Source of the DNA: Diphasiastrum complanatum
Lineage: Eukaryota; Streptophyta; Lycopodiopsida; Lycopodiales; Lycopodiaceae
Length of the DNA stretch: 64,000 bases
Reading direction: 5' to 3'
Assembly (NCBI GenBank): GCA_029204225.1
Contig: CM055095.1
Coordinates: 42,371,723 to 42,435,722, forward strand
The position numbers and the translations under genes are program-made. Of this stretch, positions 11,171-21,825 are shown piece after piece. The stretch's first letter is position 1. Each line of letters starts with the position of its first letter. Under the pieces are notes generated by a model. The model saw only the letters and a program-made list of their open reading frames with translations. It searched no databases and had not been told where the DNA came from.

Positions 11171-12047
11171 CATACCTAAAATCAAAAAGAGTTTTAATTA
11201 TTAAATAAGCAATTCAAGAAATATTAAAATAAAGTTCAAAATTTTAATCTAATAACAAAAATTTATGAAGAGGATAACATAAATTTTGATCAAAGCATTC
11301 CATGACAAGCATAGCAAGAAGAATTACCTGGCCACTATGGAAAGCAAGCTGAAAAAAAATTATCATATTTTGTAAGGCTCTACATAGGATTTTTTTAATC
11401 AAACGGCAGGCATGTCTCTTGAGCACAAAGTGCTTGTAGCTCCAATAGATTTACATCTCCAGCTTTGGAGACTCTCATATATTTTTTATGAAAAAATCGG
11501 ATCCTTTGTCATATGACAGTCATGTTCATGCGATAATCTTGATCAATATTATGATCCCATGCGAGTAAATGCAATGAACACGAAAACTTTTGAAACGAAA
11601 AATGTCTGAGGACTCATTTTTTTTAAGCCCTTACAATTTTTTAGTAATTCATGTAAATTTGGAATTATTCGTAAGATGCTGCATTTTGCAAATATTTTAA
11701 ATTTGGACTAAGTGACGCAAAATATTTTAAAAATTCTATATTTCAATCGCCAAAATAATACAAATATTAATTGTGTCCAATTTGTTATTATGACTAATAA
11801 TTGTTAAATTAGGTGAATCTAAAATTTTAAAAAGCTTATTTTTTTAATTTTATTTTCAAAGTGCAATTTTAAAGATTTTGATATAAATTTAAAAGCTTAT
11901 ATGCAATTTAATGTTAATATTTTAACATTTAAAAATATTCTAAAATTCTAAAATTCTAAAATTTTAAAAAATATTAGAAAATTTAAAAAGTCAAAAATTT
12001 AAAAAATCGTAAAATAAAAAAAATAAAATAGATAAGCATAGTCGAGG
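11171..12047 (-). other. AT-rich remainder of copy C between gene 3 exons and array
   Basis: Corresponds in position to the array-to-gene 3 interval of copies A and B, but is too diverged to align fully by eye. Short minus-strand open stretches (for example 11244-11426) show no recognisable product. 11590-12030 is almost entirely A and T. Confidence 0.4.
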
Positions 12048-12375
12048 ACCTATGCTCAGCATAGGTCGAGAGAGGACCTATGCTCAGCATAAGTCAAGAG
12101 TGGACCTATGCTGGTCGAGCATAGGTCCAGTGGGCACTTATGCTTAGCATAGGTCGACGGAGGACTTATGTTGAGGATGGGTCGAGGGAGGATTTATGTT
12201 GAGCATAGGTCGAGTGAGCACTTATGCTCAACATAGGTCGAGAGAGGACCTATGTTAAGCATAGGTCGAGGAAGAACTTATGATGAGCATAGGGTGGGAG
12301 AGAAGTTATGTTGAGCATAGGTCTAGTGACCACTTATGCTGAGCATAAGTCTAGTGAGCACTTACGTTGAGCAAC
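12048..12375. repeat. Palindrome array, copy C (about 12 units of 28 bp)
   Basis: About twelve head-to-tail units of roughly 28 bp. Each holds the 19 bp palindrome (here often CTTATG-C-TGAGCATAGGT) followed by a CGAG-type linker. Unlike arrays A and B, the linkers all read the same way, so this is a simple tandem array and not one large palindrome. One unit (about 12108-12125) has an internal insertion. A further isolated perfect unit lies at 12602-12620. Confidence 0.9.
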
Positions 12376-12954
12376 GAAGGCAGTCATCGACAATAGAAAT
12401 GAAGGCCCATTTTGGCCTAATCTATAGATCCACCTTCCAAGAATGAAGGACAATTTTACATTCTTTAATTGTGTCCCTAAAGGGCCTATTCAAGGGCAAG
12501 TCTTAAAACAAAGATCTGAAGCCTTTTTCTTTTTTTTTGGGTACGGGCATAGAAAAATCTTTTTTTTAAATCAAAAAGATTCTTTGCAAAGCAAGAAGAG
12601 TCACCTATGCTAAGCATAGGTGAAAACCTTTTGCTTCTCTTTCTCTCTAGCAGGCGCGTGTGCTGAGGGAAGCCTCATTCATAAGGAAAATTGAAGCGGC
12701 TTCTCTTCACTTTTGAAGCAATCAACAATAGAACAAAGCTTTCGAGTGCCTACGTTAAGCATCACGTTAAGGAATGCTTTGGTAAGAATTTCATCGCTGC
12801 ACGGAAAGTTTAAGATTCCAAAATAGGGATTAATTTCTTGAGTGATGTTTCTTGTTTCCTTCTAGTAAAACCTGATTAGATCAGGTGTACATGCGTTCTT
12901 GCCTCCTTGAGTGAATTATCATCAGTTTCAAGGTAGAGCAGAATCAAGCTACTG

Positions 12955-13215
12955 CCACAAGGAACTGATCTGCTGATCAGTTCCTAGATAGGAAAAAAAA
13001 AGAGTTTTTCATGTAATTTCCTAGAATGAAATACACATAACTAGGAACTGTGCACACTAGGAAAAATGATTCAGTTCCTAGATAGACAATCTAGGAAAAC
13101 TTTTCCTATATAGGAAAATTTTGACAAAGGATTTCCTAGAATAACTATTTTCCTGTATATAAAATTTTTGACAAAATTCCTATATAGGTAAATAGGTTCC
13201 TCCGATCAACTGCAA
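12955..13215. repeat. CCTAGATAGG-type fold-back repeat, copy 1
   Basis: A run of short inverted motifs (AGTTCCTAGATAGG, TTTCCTATATAGGAAA and relatives) follows AAGGAACTGATC. A related stretch in the opposite orientation lies at about 21415-21490, ending with TTCCTTGTGCATGC. The structure resembles a small non-autonomous fold-back or MITE-like element, but I could not define terminal repeats or target duplications. Confidence 0.4.
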
Positions 13216-13767
13216 TATAGTAGCCAACTCTACTTGTCCCAAAGCATTAAATACGTTAAATATGGTGTCAGCGGTTGAATTCATTTTTCTACTGAATATG
13301 CCTCCTCTCTTTTCTTTCTCTTCATCATTGTCCAATGATATTGTTTTCGCTTGATCTGCATTTTATCATTTTCTAATGGTATCAACTCTGTGAGATTTAA
13401 AACTGGGAGGGATTGCCAACTTCCGACAATAACCAGTTTGCTGCTATCAGGCAGCTTAAAGATGGTGTATGCATTTAGGAGCTGGTTAATACAGCCTCAC
13501 AGAGCAGCCATTCAGCATATACTGATACTTTCTCAATGCCCTCGATGACTGAAGTGATCTGTGTAAAAAAAACATCGCAGATATGATGATTGAAAAATTC
13601 AAAGAATGAACTTTAAATAATCAGCAATACAGTGTCTATGGCAAAGTCCTTGATTACGAGAACTTGCTATTATATGTGGCCTACGTCTCTGACGTATACA
13701 ACTAGTTTGCTCGGCTGCGTTCAGGATCGATTTCATGATCATGCGGAACCATTTCCATAGCGGAAAC
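13216..13767. other. Unassigned sequence before duplicated block
   Basis: More even base composition than the flanks. Only short open stretches are seen (13351-13548 +, 13599-13808 -). No family recognised and no repeat partner seen within the window. Confidence 0.3.
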
Positions 13768-14884
13768 AGTAAACTACATAGAAGAAGAGGTATCCCTGCA
13801 ATGGGCAAATGGAATAGAAATCATTTTGCTTTGGAACTTAATTCAACAGTCGTTCGAAGAGCACACATCAAACATAAGATAAATCAAAAAAACATACTTC
13901 CGAAGATCCATCGACGCTATTTAATACGGCGGCTTCGATGAAGGAAATGGCAAAGTGGGGTTAACCATATGAAACTCCTGGACCTCGTCCATGATGAGCA
14001 GATGCACCCCATGCAATGATTGAGTAGCTGTCATATTCCAGCATAGAAAATGTCAGCAAGTACGGTACAAAGAAAAGTTTTGTGAATTCCATGGAAGACT
14101 TACCTTTTAGCTAAGAGATCCTGCACTTAGCTAGATTAATTAATGTCAAGCAACTGATGAAAATCATAACGCAAGCACTAAGAACTGAGAGACATGACTG
14201 TCGTGCCAGGGAGACACCTGCAATAGAATTGAAATTTGATAACTGAGCCAAGAAAAAATGAACTGATCCGAAAATAAGAATCCACTAAGTTTTAACTGTC
14301 ATTTGTAAAAGCATGAGCAATGGAATATCGTCAAAGAGAAGCTAAAGTATATTGAAAGTATGAAATAATTATCAAGAGACTGCAAAAGAGATCCAGTCCA
14401 GTCGCACGTGGATGTGAAAGCTGAACTAGCAAATTCTTTGATGTCAGTAGCGAATTATGGTAGGATCATGGTTATTGCTGCGCTTTAACATTCTTTGCAC
14501 AAGATCTTTTAGGTTCTGGAATTATATGTTCAAACTACTAGACAGGTATGCCACTAGTATTCTAAAGTTAGGCAGTGCAGCTGATAGATAAGTTTGCCAA
14601 TTCTACATCCTCATGACTAAACCCCATATGACCATATAGGCATCGGATGACGAGAGCTGTTGATGAGCTGAAACCCTATGTATCAAGTGATTCATATCCT
14701 GTAACATCGTCGAAAATGCAACTGGCACTGAAAGAGTAAGAATAGCAAAACCAACTTGATGTACGAATTGCTAGTTTCGTGAGACTCCAGAATATTTGTC
14801 CTTCTGAAAGAAAGTATAAGGATTGATTTAAAGTATTTGACTTAAGAAACTGCAGTCTCGGTCTAGATTCTACCAATGCAGCCA
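13768..14884 (-). pseudogene. Captured host-gene fragment, copy A
   Basis: Collinear with 42979-44375 apart from about 290 bp present only in the second copy. On the minus strand, exon-like islands include one reading G-V-H-L-L-I-M-D-E-V-Q-E-F-H and a short one ending R-D-C-S-F-L-K. These are separated by non-coding stretches, as in a multi-exon plant gene. The gene is not recognised; the L-I-M-D-E-V string resembles a Walker B motif but is too short to rely on. The block is cut at 14884 by the truncated copia element. Confidence 0.5.
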
Positions 14885-14961
14885 TTCAAAATGATGGTGA
14901 GTGTGCAATCAAAGGGATTGGCACAATTCCTATTTCTCTCTCTACAAATAGGAATGTTCAT

Positions 14962-15885
14962 TTGGAGGATGTCTTGTTTATTCCATCTATTACCAAGAAT
15001 TTGCTTAGTGTGAGTCAAATGCTAAGTAAGGGCCTCAAGGTGGAGTTTGATGGAGATGCTTGTTTGATCAAAAGGAAGGATGTTTTGATTGGAAAAGGTA
15101 AAAGGCAAGGGAAGTTGTTCAAACTTGATGCTTGTGTTATTGCTAACCAAGTTGGATGTGTTGCAAGGGAGCAAATTTCTATTCAAGAGGTTTGGCACAA
15201 AAGGATGGGACACCTCAACTTCAAGTCATTAGAGGTAATGGCAAGGAAGAAGGTTGTGATTGGTCTTCCAAGTTCCTTAAGTAATGACAAGCATGTTTGT
15301 GAGTCTTGTGCTTTGTCTAAGTCACATAGACTACCTTATACTAGATCTATTTCTAGATTTACAAAGCCTTTTCAACTTGTACATTCGGATATTCATGGAT
15401 TTACTACAATTAGCAATAGTGGAGCTAAGATGTATGTAACATTCATTGATGATTTTAGTATATTTTGTTGGATGTATCTACTAAAGAGAAAGGATGAAGT
15501 GTATGATGTCTTTGTCAAGTTCAAGAATGCAAGGGAGAACCAATTTTCCACAAAGATCAAGTGCTTGAGAGGTGACAATGGTGGTGAGTACATATCTAAC
15601 AAGTTCAAGGCTTTTTGTGATGAGCATGGGATCAAGAGGGAGTATACAACATCAAGGACCCCACAACAAAATGGAGTGGCTGAAAGGAAGAATAGGACTT
15701 TATGTGAAAGTGCTAAAGCTATGAGGTTAAGAGCTAATCTTGACAAACCATTTTGGGATCAAGCTTTGTTGTGTGCCAATTTCTTGTGCAATAGGTGGAC
15801 GAGTGCTATTTTGGATGGAAGGACACCTTTTGAGATGCTATTCAAGAAGAGGCCGAGTGTCAACTTTCTAAGAACCTTTGGATGA
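14962..15885 (+). CDS. Copia pre-integrase and integrase core (truncated)
   Basis: Open for 307 residues. Residues 10-70 carry the copia L-F-I-P-S-I-T-K-N-L-L-S-V-S-Q block. A zinc-binding H-x(n)-C-x2-C pre-integrase follows (H-K-R-M-G-H-L-N-F-K-S ... C-E-S-C). The rve integrase core has the three acidic positions in S-D-I-H-G, R-G-D-N-G-G-E-Y and N-G-V-A-E-R-K-N. It would insert cDNA into the genome as part of the Gag-Pol polyprotein. The frame ends at TGA directly after F-L-R-T-F-G, where intact copia elements continue with C; coding similarity goes on past this stop (V-F-V-G-Y-S to about 16040). The ORF start is internal to the polyprotein, not a true start. Confidence 0.88.
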   Translation: MEDVLFIPSITKNLLSVSQMLSKGLKVEFDGDACLIKRKDVLIGKGKRQGKLFKLDACVIANQVGCVAREQISIQEVWHKRMGHLNFKSLEVMARKKVVIGLPSSLSNDKHVCESCALSKSHRLPYTRSISRFTKPFQLVHSDIHGFTTISNSGAKMYVTFIDDFSIFCWMYLLKRKDEVYDVFVKFKNARENQFSTKIKCLRGDNGGEYISNKFKAFCDEHGIKREYTTSRTPQQNGVAERKNRTLCESAKAMRLRANLDKPFWDQALLCANFLCNRWTSAILDGRTPFEMLFKKRPSVNFLRTFG

Positions 15886-16058
15886 ACATGCTATGTCAAC
15901 ATTACTCTTGATGATAGGACCAAGGAGGATCCATCTTCAAGAAGAGGTATTTTTGTTGGATATAGTGAGGTGAGTAAAGCCTACAAGGTTTACATTCCTT
16001 CTACTAGCAAAGTGATTGCTGGTAGAGATGTCATTTTTTAGAGGGAAACATTCCAAAG

Positions 16059-16364
16059 GTGTCTTCAAGCATGATTGATGGTAAAGTAGATGGATCTGAC
16101 ATTCTTGATGTTGATGAGAAGGATTCTACTTTGGATGGTGGTGATGATGGACCTTCATCAAGTCAAAAGCCAAGGAGAACATCAAGAGAAAGACAAGTAC
16201 CTTCAAGGCTCACATATGATCAAAAGGATAATCAAGTAGTTTCTGGAAATTATGTTGCTTTCCTAACCTCTTTGGATGAGCCTACAAGTGTAGATCAAGC
16301 AAGGAAAGAAGAGGAGTGGATCCAAGCAATGGATCTTGAGTATCAATCTCTTATGAAGAGTGGA
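16059..16364 (+). pseudogene. Copia linker up to RT breakpoint
   Basis: Open frame with acidic, Ser-rich and Arg-rich linker typical of copia between integrase and reverse transcriptase (P-R-R-T-S-R-E-R-Q-V-P-S-R). It is followed by W-I-Q-A-M-D-L-E-Y-Q-S-L-M-K-S-G-T, the known start of copia RVT_2. Similarity stops at about 16364, where the RT would begin in earnest; the same frame continues into unrelated sequence for another 50 codons. Confidence 0.75.
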
Positions 16365-17410
16365 ACATCTTTTGGAAGATCTTCTTGTGTACATGGAGCT
16401 ATGCAAGTGGATGGATGTTATATTGCTGTAAAATCAAGTAATGGATCTGGAAAAAAAAATTTGTTCAATTACTTTGATGATCAAGTCGAAGCGCTTCAAC
16501 TAGTCAAAAGATAAGTTGGCAATTTGGAGCTAGTCAAGAGCATCAAAGGAGAGGTAATTGGCAAAGGTGTTATGGATATATTTTTACAGCATATTGAAGA
16601 CTCAAGTAAGGTCAAAGGAGCAGCAAGGAAGTGTTGTTAAAGTTTACTTTACTTGTTCTATCTCATGTTTGAGCAATTTCATGTGGACGTGTGCAAATTG
16701 TCAAGATATGGTAAAACTAGCTACATTGGTGAGCATTGTTTTGATGTTGGATTTGTACTAGCATTCTTGGCTGATTTTGCTGATAGAAATGAAGCTATTG
16801 GAGGTTCATTATGTCACTCATCCATGGCTAAGTTCTCAAGTGTTGAGCTACTTGGTGCCAATACTTGGAGATTGTCAATTTTTGGTGAATTCATGGTCAT
16901 TTTCTTGTGTCAAGTAGATCTTGAAGATGGACTAGTGCAAACTACTTGGTTTATGGAGTCATGTGGTGCTAGATTTGCATCATTTATGTACTCACCTACT
17001 CATGGATTTCCAAGGTTTGATGGTTTCTTGTGGCAAGATGAAGATGGAGGCTCATTCATGGAGTATCATGGTGGATACAAGGCAACAAAGGACAAAGGAG
17101 GAGGAGACATGCAAGCAAAAGTTGATCACTCACATTTATTGTTTGTTTGCTGTATTTTTCCAGAGAGTTCAGAGTTGGAGGCATGGTGGAATCATTTCAA
17201 CTACATTCTATTTGATTCTTCATGTTCTAGTCACATTTTTACATGTAAAATTGATGTAAGAAATAGTGAAGCATCCCAAGTGGACACTATTCTCTATATC
17301 AATTATGGTTGTTTCTATTTTGAGCATTACATGATCATTGAAAGGAAATCTATTCTTAGGAAGAAGATCATTCTTATGATGGATCAAAGTTCTATTGGCA
17401 AAAACTATGC
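16365..17410 (+). other. 1 kb unrelated insert replacing copia RT, open for 258 codons
   Basis: Occupies exactly the place of the reverse transcriptase. One frame is open from 16653 to 17429 (258 residues) and another from 16963 to 17259. The long product is rich in F, C, H and S, with no motif I recognise and no RT Y-x-D-D. Base composition resembles the flanking copia coding DNA. It could be captured host sequence, or the coding-free spacer of a non-autonomous copia family. The long open frame may be chance or recent origin. Confidence 0.55.
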
Positions 17411-17966
17411 TAGGAGCATTGGAAGCTAGGAAAGCGAGTTTTGAGGTACATCATTGGAACTCGAGATTTTGGCATATTGTATGAAGGATCATCACCTAAT
17501 CTTTTTGGATTTTCAGATTCGGACTATGCTGGAGATGTAATGGATAGGAAATCCACTAGTTGTTATTGTATTTTCATAGGTGATGGAGCTATATCATGGA
17601 TGTCAAAGAAACAAGCCACTATCTCATTGTCATCTAAAGGAGATGGTATGGATCAAGAGGATGATCAAGGATCTTCACTTGCTGGATTTTTCAGAGAGCC
17701 CAATCATCTTTTGTGACAATCAATCAGCCCAAAGAATGGCATCCAATCCTATCTTTCATGCTAGGAGCAAGCATATTGAGATACAATATCATTTTGTGAG
17801 GGAGCGAGTCATTGCAAAGGAGGTGGAGCTTCAACATGTGTCTTCAAGGGAATGTGTAGCTGATATCTTCACCAAAGCATTGGGAAAATACTTGTTCATG
17901 AAGCATAGGACTTCACTTGGAGTATTATCAAAGTCTATGCTAAAACTAGTTGAAGAGGGAGTGTGA
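17411..17966 (+). pseudogene. Copia RNase H region (frameshifted)
   Basis: Similarity to copia resumes with W-K-L-G-K-R-V-L-R-Y-I-I-G-T-R-D-F-G, then D-S-D-Y-A-G-D and D-R-K-S-T-S (RNase H), S-W-M-S-K-K-Q-A-T-I-S-L-S-S, and after a frameshift near 17640 I-F-C-D-N-Q-S-A and H-A-R-S-K-H-I-E-I-Q-Y-H-F-V-R. It ends with the usual A-D-I-F-T-K-A-L. RNase H degrades the RNA strand during cDNA synthesis. The frameshift and the missing RT make it inactive. Confidence 0.85.
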
Positions 17967-18612
17967 AAGATACAACTAGTTTCATCACATTTTGCAATAT
18001 TTCCATATTTGGCATATTGAGGCCAAAACTTGTTTTAGACTTAGAGGTTGACTTTTCAAAGCTCATTAGTCTAAATTTCATTTGAATAAACACTTTTTGA
18101 AAGTGTGGGAAAGATAGAATGCGAGTTTGAGTAGATTCAATTTGAATAAGTTGGGTACATTGAATCTAGACCCAAAATTGGTAGGGTTAGCATTTTGGTG
18201 GGAAATCCAAGTGGCCAAATAGGGTTTGGACATGCTATAAAAAGGATGTAACTCATGGAGAGAGTCATCTTCTCTCTTCTCTATCTCATTTTATGCTTAT
18301 ACATGGTTCTCTTGGGTTCTACTATCCATTGTTGCACTATCTTGGTGATTGCTTGCAATTCTATGTGTAGAACGATCTATATTTGCTATTTTTGGATCCA
18401 CACGTGTGAAATACAGTAGCTTGCTGGTTTTGTACGGACAGCAACAGTACATAATCATTTCATTCAAGTTTGATCAAGTTCTATTAGTGTTTGCATCTCA
18501 AATTGTGTGCAGATGCTGATTTTTCTACATTGGTGAAACTGGTAGTGTATTTCTCTTTCTAACCAAAGATCATTCAAGTAGATTGGATCTTAAGGATCTT
18601 AAATCTTTCACA
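17962..18612 (+). repeat. Copia 3' LTR (family 1), 651 bp
   Basis: Begins TGTGAAAGAT right after the purine tract GAAGAGGGAG and ends ATCTTTCACA, giving a perfect 10 bp terminal inverted repeat. A TATA-like CTATAAAAAGG lies near 18235, as expected for the LTR promoter. A diverged copy of the same LTR lies reverse-complemented at about 29317-29964. Confidence 0.92.
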
Positions 18613-18913
18613 AATCCCATTGGAAACTAGTCGAGATCGCAAAATCCTCTTAAAACTTGATCTTTCGCTCTCACAAATTTGTATGAAGCACAAAATTGAA
18701 AAGCACTTAGATATGGTGCAAGTACAAGTACAACAACCTCTCGCACATGTGGAAAGTACACTTGAAACTCACACACTCATTTTTACTTCAGATCTAGAGG
18801 TAATCATTTGGTTAGACTCATCCTCTCTCAACATTGATTTTAGCACCAATGCCTTTAACGAAATGGAGAGATCTTGATCATCATCTATGCTCTTAGACTT
18901 GGCTTTGATACCA
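18613..18913 (-). mobile_element. Minus-strand LTR element leader with primer binding site
   Basis: On the minus strand, TGGTATCAAAGC (18902-18913) matches the primer binding site used with initiator methionine tRNA in plant copia elements. It sits immediately beside a TG/CA-type LTR end at 18914. The 290 bp that follow (towards 18613) would be leader and early gag, but no gag motif is certain. The copia family 1 LTR abuts this at 18612, so the internal region is cut off. Confidence 0.6.
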
Positions 18914-19580
18914 TGTCAAAAAATCAGAGAATAGGACTCAAATAGATCTACAAAAGATCAATAAGAGTGATTGGCAGCTTGGTATGTTGATCTATTTCCA
19001 AACTAGCATCCAAAACTAGTCTCTACTTGACAATTTCTACACATCCAAGCAAGAACAATCAAAGATAATAATCAAAATCCTTCACACATGTGAAGTACAG
19101 CCATATATGGCCTACTAACAGAAAATATGGTTACTTATCAGATCCTAATCATTCATTCACAAAGAACATGCATAAAGAGTTGAAATCACCAAGGTTGTTC
19201 CCAAATCAATGTTTCTCATCATTTCAAAATGGATCCATCATGGATCAAGTACACAATCATCATAATCTCTCTCTAGGCTACTTGCAGCATGCATGGGACA
19301 GCTTATTGTACTCATCCATATCCACTTTAGATAAGGTCCCACTTATTTTGCCACATCATCATTGGTGGTTAGTGTTGACCTTCTAGACCTACAAACTAGA
19401 AAATTTGACATTTGACTTGTATGAAATCTATAAACATTGGATCTAAACTTTTTACATGATATTTCACACGTGTGGATCCACATTGATATCAAACCATTTA
19501 CATTTACAAGGTAAAAATTGTAAAATCTAACTATATGGACCAATTCCATCAATAACGAGTTGAACTTGAACAATCCGTGT
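18914..19580 (-). repeat. Probable LTR of the minus-strand element (far end not defined)
   Basis: Starts TGTCAAAAAATC (minus-strand end ...TTTTTTGACA) next to the primer site. It contains the CACACGTGTGGATCC-type motif also seen in the family 1 LTR, so the two families are probably related. I could not fix the other end. Confidence 0.4.
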
Positions 19581-19825
19581 GTCTAAAAGTTAATATTGGT
19601 CAAGTTTGATTGCTTCATAAATTATGTTAAATGATAAAGACCAAATCGCATGTTAGGCATCATATTTGAGAAGATTTGAGTGATAGGCATGGAATTTGAG
19701 CTATTTGAAGCCAAAGTATATCTTGGTTGATTGACATCAAATTCGATCTATCTTGAGTGATAGGAATAATTTCATCCACAAGAGATCGAATTGAAAAAAT
19801 CTAAATGTCCTAAAATTGAGATCGT

Positions 19826-20590
19826 TTCATGTGCCAAATCCCAAGCTAATAGCAATAACAATGATAGTAAAGGTAAAAGCAAGAAGAGAACAAGACAATC
19901 AAGATAGCATGTCCATAGAAAGCTACAGATGCAATAAACTCATCAAATCTAATGAAATTCACATAGAATCATAATGAATTTAGGATCTATGCTCCGATAC
20001 CAAGAAATGTCATGCCAAATCCCAAGCAAATAGCAATTTCAAAAGAAGTAAATGTAGAAGCAAAAATAGTACAAGATAATCCTGATAACATATCCATAAA
20101 AAGCTAGAAACACAAGGATCTCCATAGAATCTCAATAGAAATGAAAGAAATAGTACATAACAATGCAAATGAGCATGGATTCATGTAGATAAGGCACATG
20201 AGATCTATCAAAGGAAATCCCCATAGCCCATATTCACAAGGAGGAAGCAAGAAGCTCTCACTTGCAAATGAGCCAAAAGATTCCAAAAGTGATGTCTCTT
20301 GCCTAGTTATAGACAGTGCTCTCGCTTAACTAAACATAACTATCTTGAGGGATAGTTAGCCCTTGTTAAGTGTTATTTAGACTACATTGGGCCCTTATTG
20401 GCCTATTATCCTTATTAATTACTTTGGAGGGCCTAAAGAGAAAACACCTTGTTATTAAGGCTAATAGCTCTTGTTGGGCCTACAAAGCTTACATTGGATA
20501 TTATCTTGCATGTATAAGCATGGATGTACTAAAAGTACATGACATATCCACGAGCTTGATTATTCTATGTTAAGTCATAGGGATCAAAAT
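19826..20590 (-). repeat. Second minus-strand LTR remnant with primer site and internal duplication
   Basis: TTGGTATCGGAGC (minus strand, 19991-20003) is a second initiator-Met-type primer site. Beside it, a stretch starting TGCCAAATCCCAAG occurs twice, about 180 bp apart (near 19833 and 20013), as expected when an LTR end and a partial second copy sit together. No coding sequence is recognisable. Confidence 0.45.
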
Positions 20591-20599
20591 CAAGCTATC

Positions 20600-21330
20600 T
20601 TGTGTGTAGACATAAAATCGAATCTACTTAAATATCATAAACACAAGCTTACTCAAAGTTGATTAGTCAATTGGCAATCTTTAGCCATATATGAAGTGGT
20701 CATAAGCTCATTGTGTACTGAACAAATTCTTCTTGTTAAAGAATTTACAAAACCATTATGTACTTTTTATTGAGGCCACATGGACATAAGACACCATGAT
20801 TGTTATCCATTTTTTGAGTTGCTTTAGTATAGCATTTCAATCTTGCTACAATGCCCAATAGTAAAACAAAAATTGTAATTTCTTGACGTTCTACTTTTTA
20901 ACTGAGGGGTGAAATTGATGCATATGAAAATGATTTTACCTTTCACCTTAATGTTCGACAAAAAAATAAAAGAACCGGGGATTTGTAACCTTTTGGATCA
21001 AGGTTGGGGCTACAAATCTTTGGACACCTTGATTTGACTGTTTAGTTCTAGAAGTTGTGAACATGCAGTCAATGAACATGTCTAATGAAATCAAAGTGTT
21101 GATGCCCATGTTATAAGGATGGTGAAAAAAATACTAGCCTATCACCAATTAATGTTAATGAGATAGGAAATATGAGTGGGAGGTTATAATATGTAAGAAA
21201 ACTATTTTATAATTTAAAATGTATACTGGAAATAAAATGATCTCCTATGAGAAATTGAGACACATACATTTTGTAACTAGGGAAAAAAATTTCTAATTTA
21301 GAAATGGTAGAAATGTATCTAGGAAAAGAA
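20600..21330. other. Unassigned AT-rich sequence
   Basis: No open frame longer than about 60 codons, no repeat partner and no recognised motif seen. Confidence 0.35.
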
Positions 21331-21550
21331 GGTTTTCCCTAAATGCAATTGATGCACATGCATTTTTTAACTACGAAAAAAGCTTTCCGATCTAGAAGGG
21401 GTCCAAATCCACATTTTAACTAGGAAAAATCACGTGAAACTAGGAAATTTGACATTTTTCCTATCTAGGAACTAATCATAAGTTCCTTGTGCATGCTACA
21501 GAGGTTGCAATAGCAGTCATTTCATTATATATCCATACATCCAAAGTTTC

Positions 21551-21680
21551 TTTGGTCTCAAGTTCGAGCCTTCCCTTGGAAACCAAGAAGCATTATATAT
21601 CCATTCCGGAGTTCCTTTGGTCCCAGGTTCGAGCCTCCCCTTGGAAACCAAGAAGCATTATATATCCAAAGCAGTCTGTA
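21551..21680 (+). repeat. Two 65 bp tandem units with a Pol III B-box-like core
   Basis: Two units with period 65 bp (start points 21551 and 21616) share TTTGGTC, an AGGTTCGAGCC-type core and CCTTGGAAACCAAGAAGC. GGTTCGAGCC matches the RNA polymerase III B box of tRNAs and tRNA-derived SINEs. No convincing A box or tRNA fold is present, so a SINE fragment is possible but unproven. Confidence 0.45.
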
Positions 21681-21825
21681 CTAGCTTCCAAGAATCACAA
21701 ACAAAAATCCAAAGCAAAATAAAGCCTCTGATACTCTGCAACAGTCGCTCCTCACAACAATTTGAACTCCAAACATCAAAATAAGGGCCAACAATCCATG
21801 GAAAACAAAAACCTAGACCACATTG

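Larger units (their letters stand above)
14885..18612 (+). mobile_element. 5'-truncated Ty1/copia retrotransposon with 3' LTR, lacking RT
   Basis: Order on the plus strand: end of protease and pre-integrase, integrase, a proline/serine-rich linker, about 1 kb of unrelated sequence where reverse transcriptase should be, RNase H, a polypurine tract (GAAGAGGGAG) and a 3' LTR. The left end is abrupt at 14884/14885 against the duplicated host fragment, with no 5' LTR, gag or primer site. The element cannot move on its own. The inner integrase frame is open for 307 codons, so it is not ancient. Confidence 0.88.

Noticed and set aside
15393-15746. 117-codon minus-strand gene
   Set aside because: Exact shadow of the copia integrase on the opposite strand.
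21541-21680. tRNA gene
   Set aside because: A B-box-like core is present but there is no A box, acceptor stem or anticodon arm.
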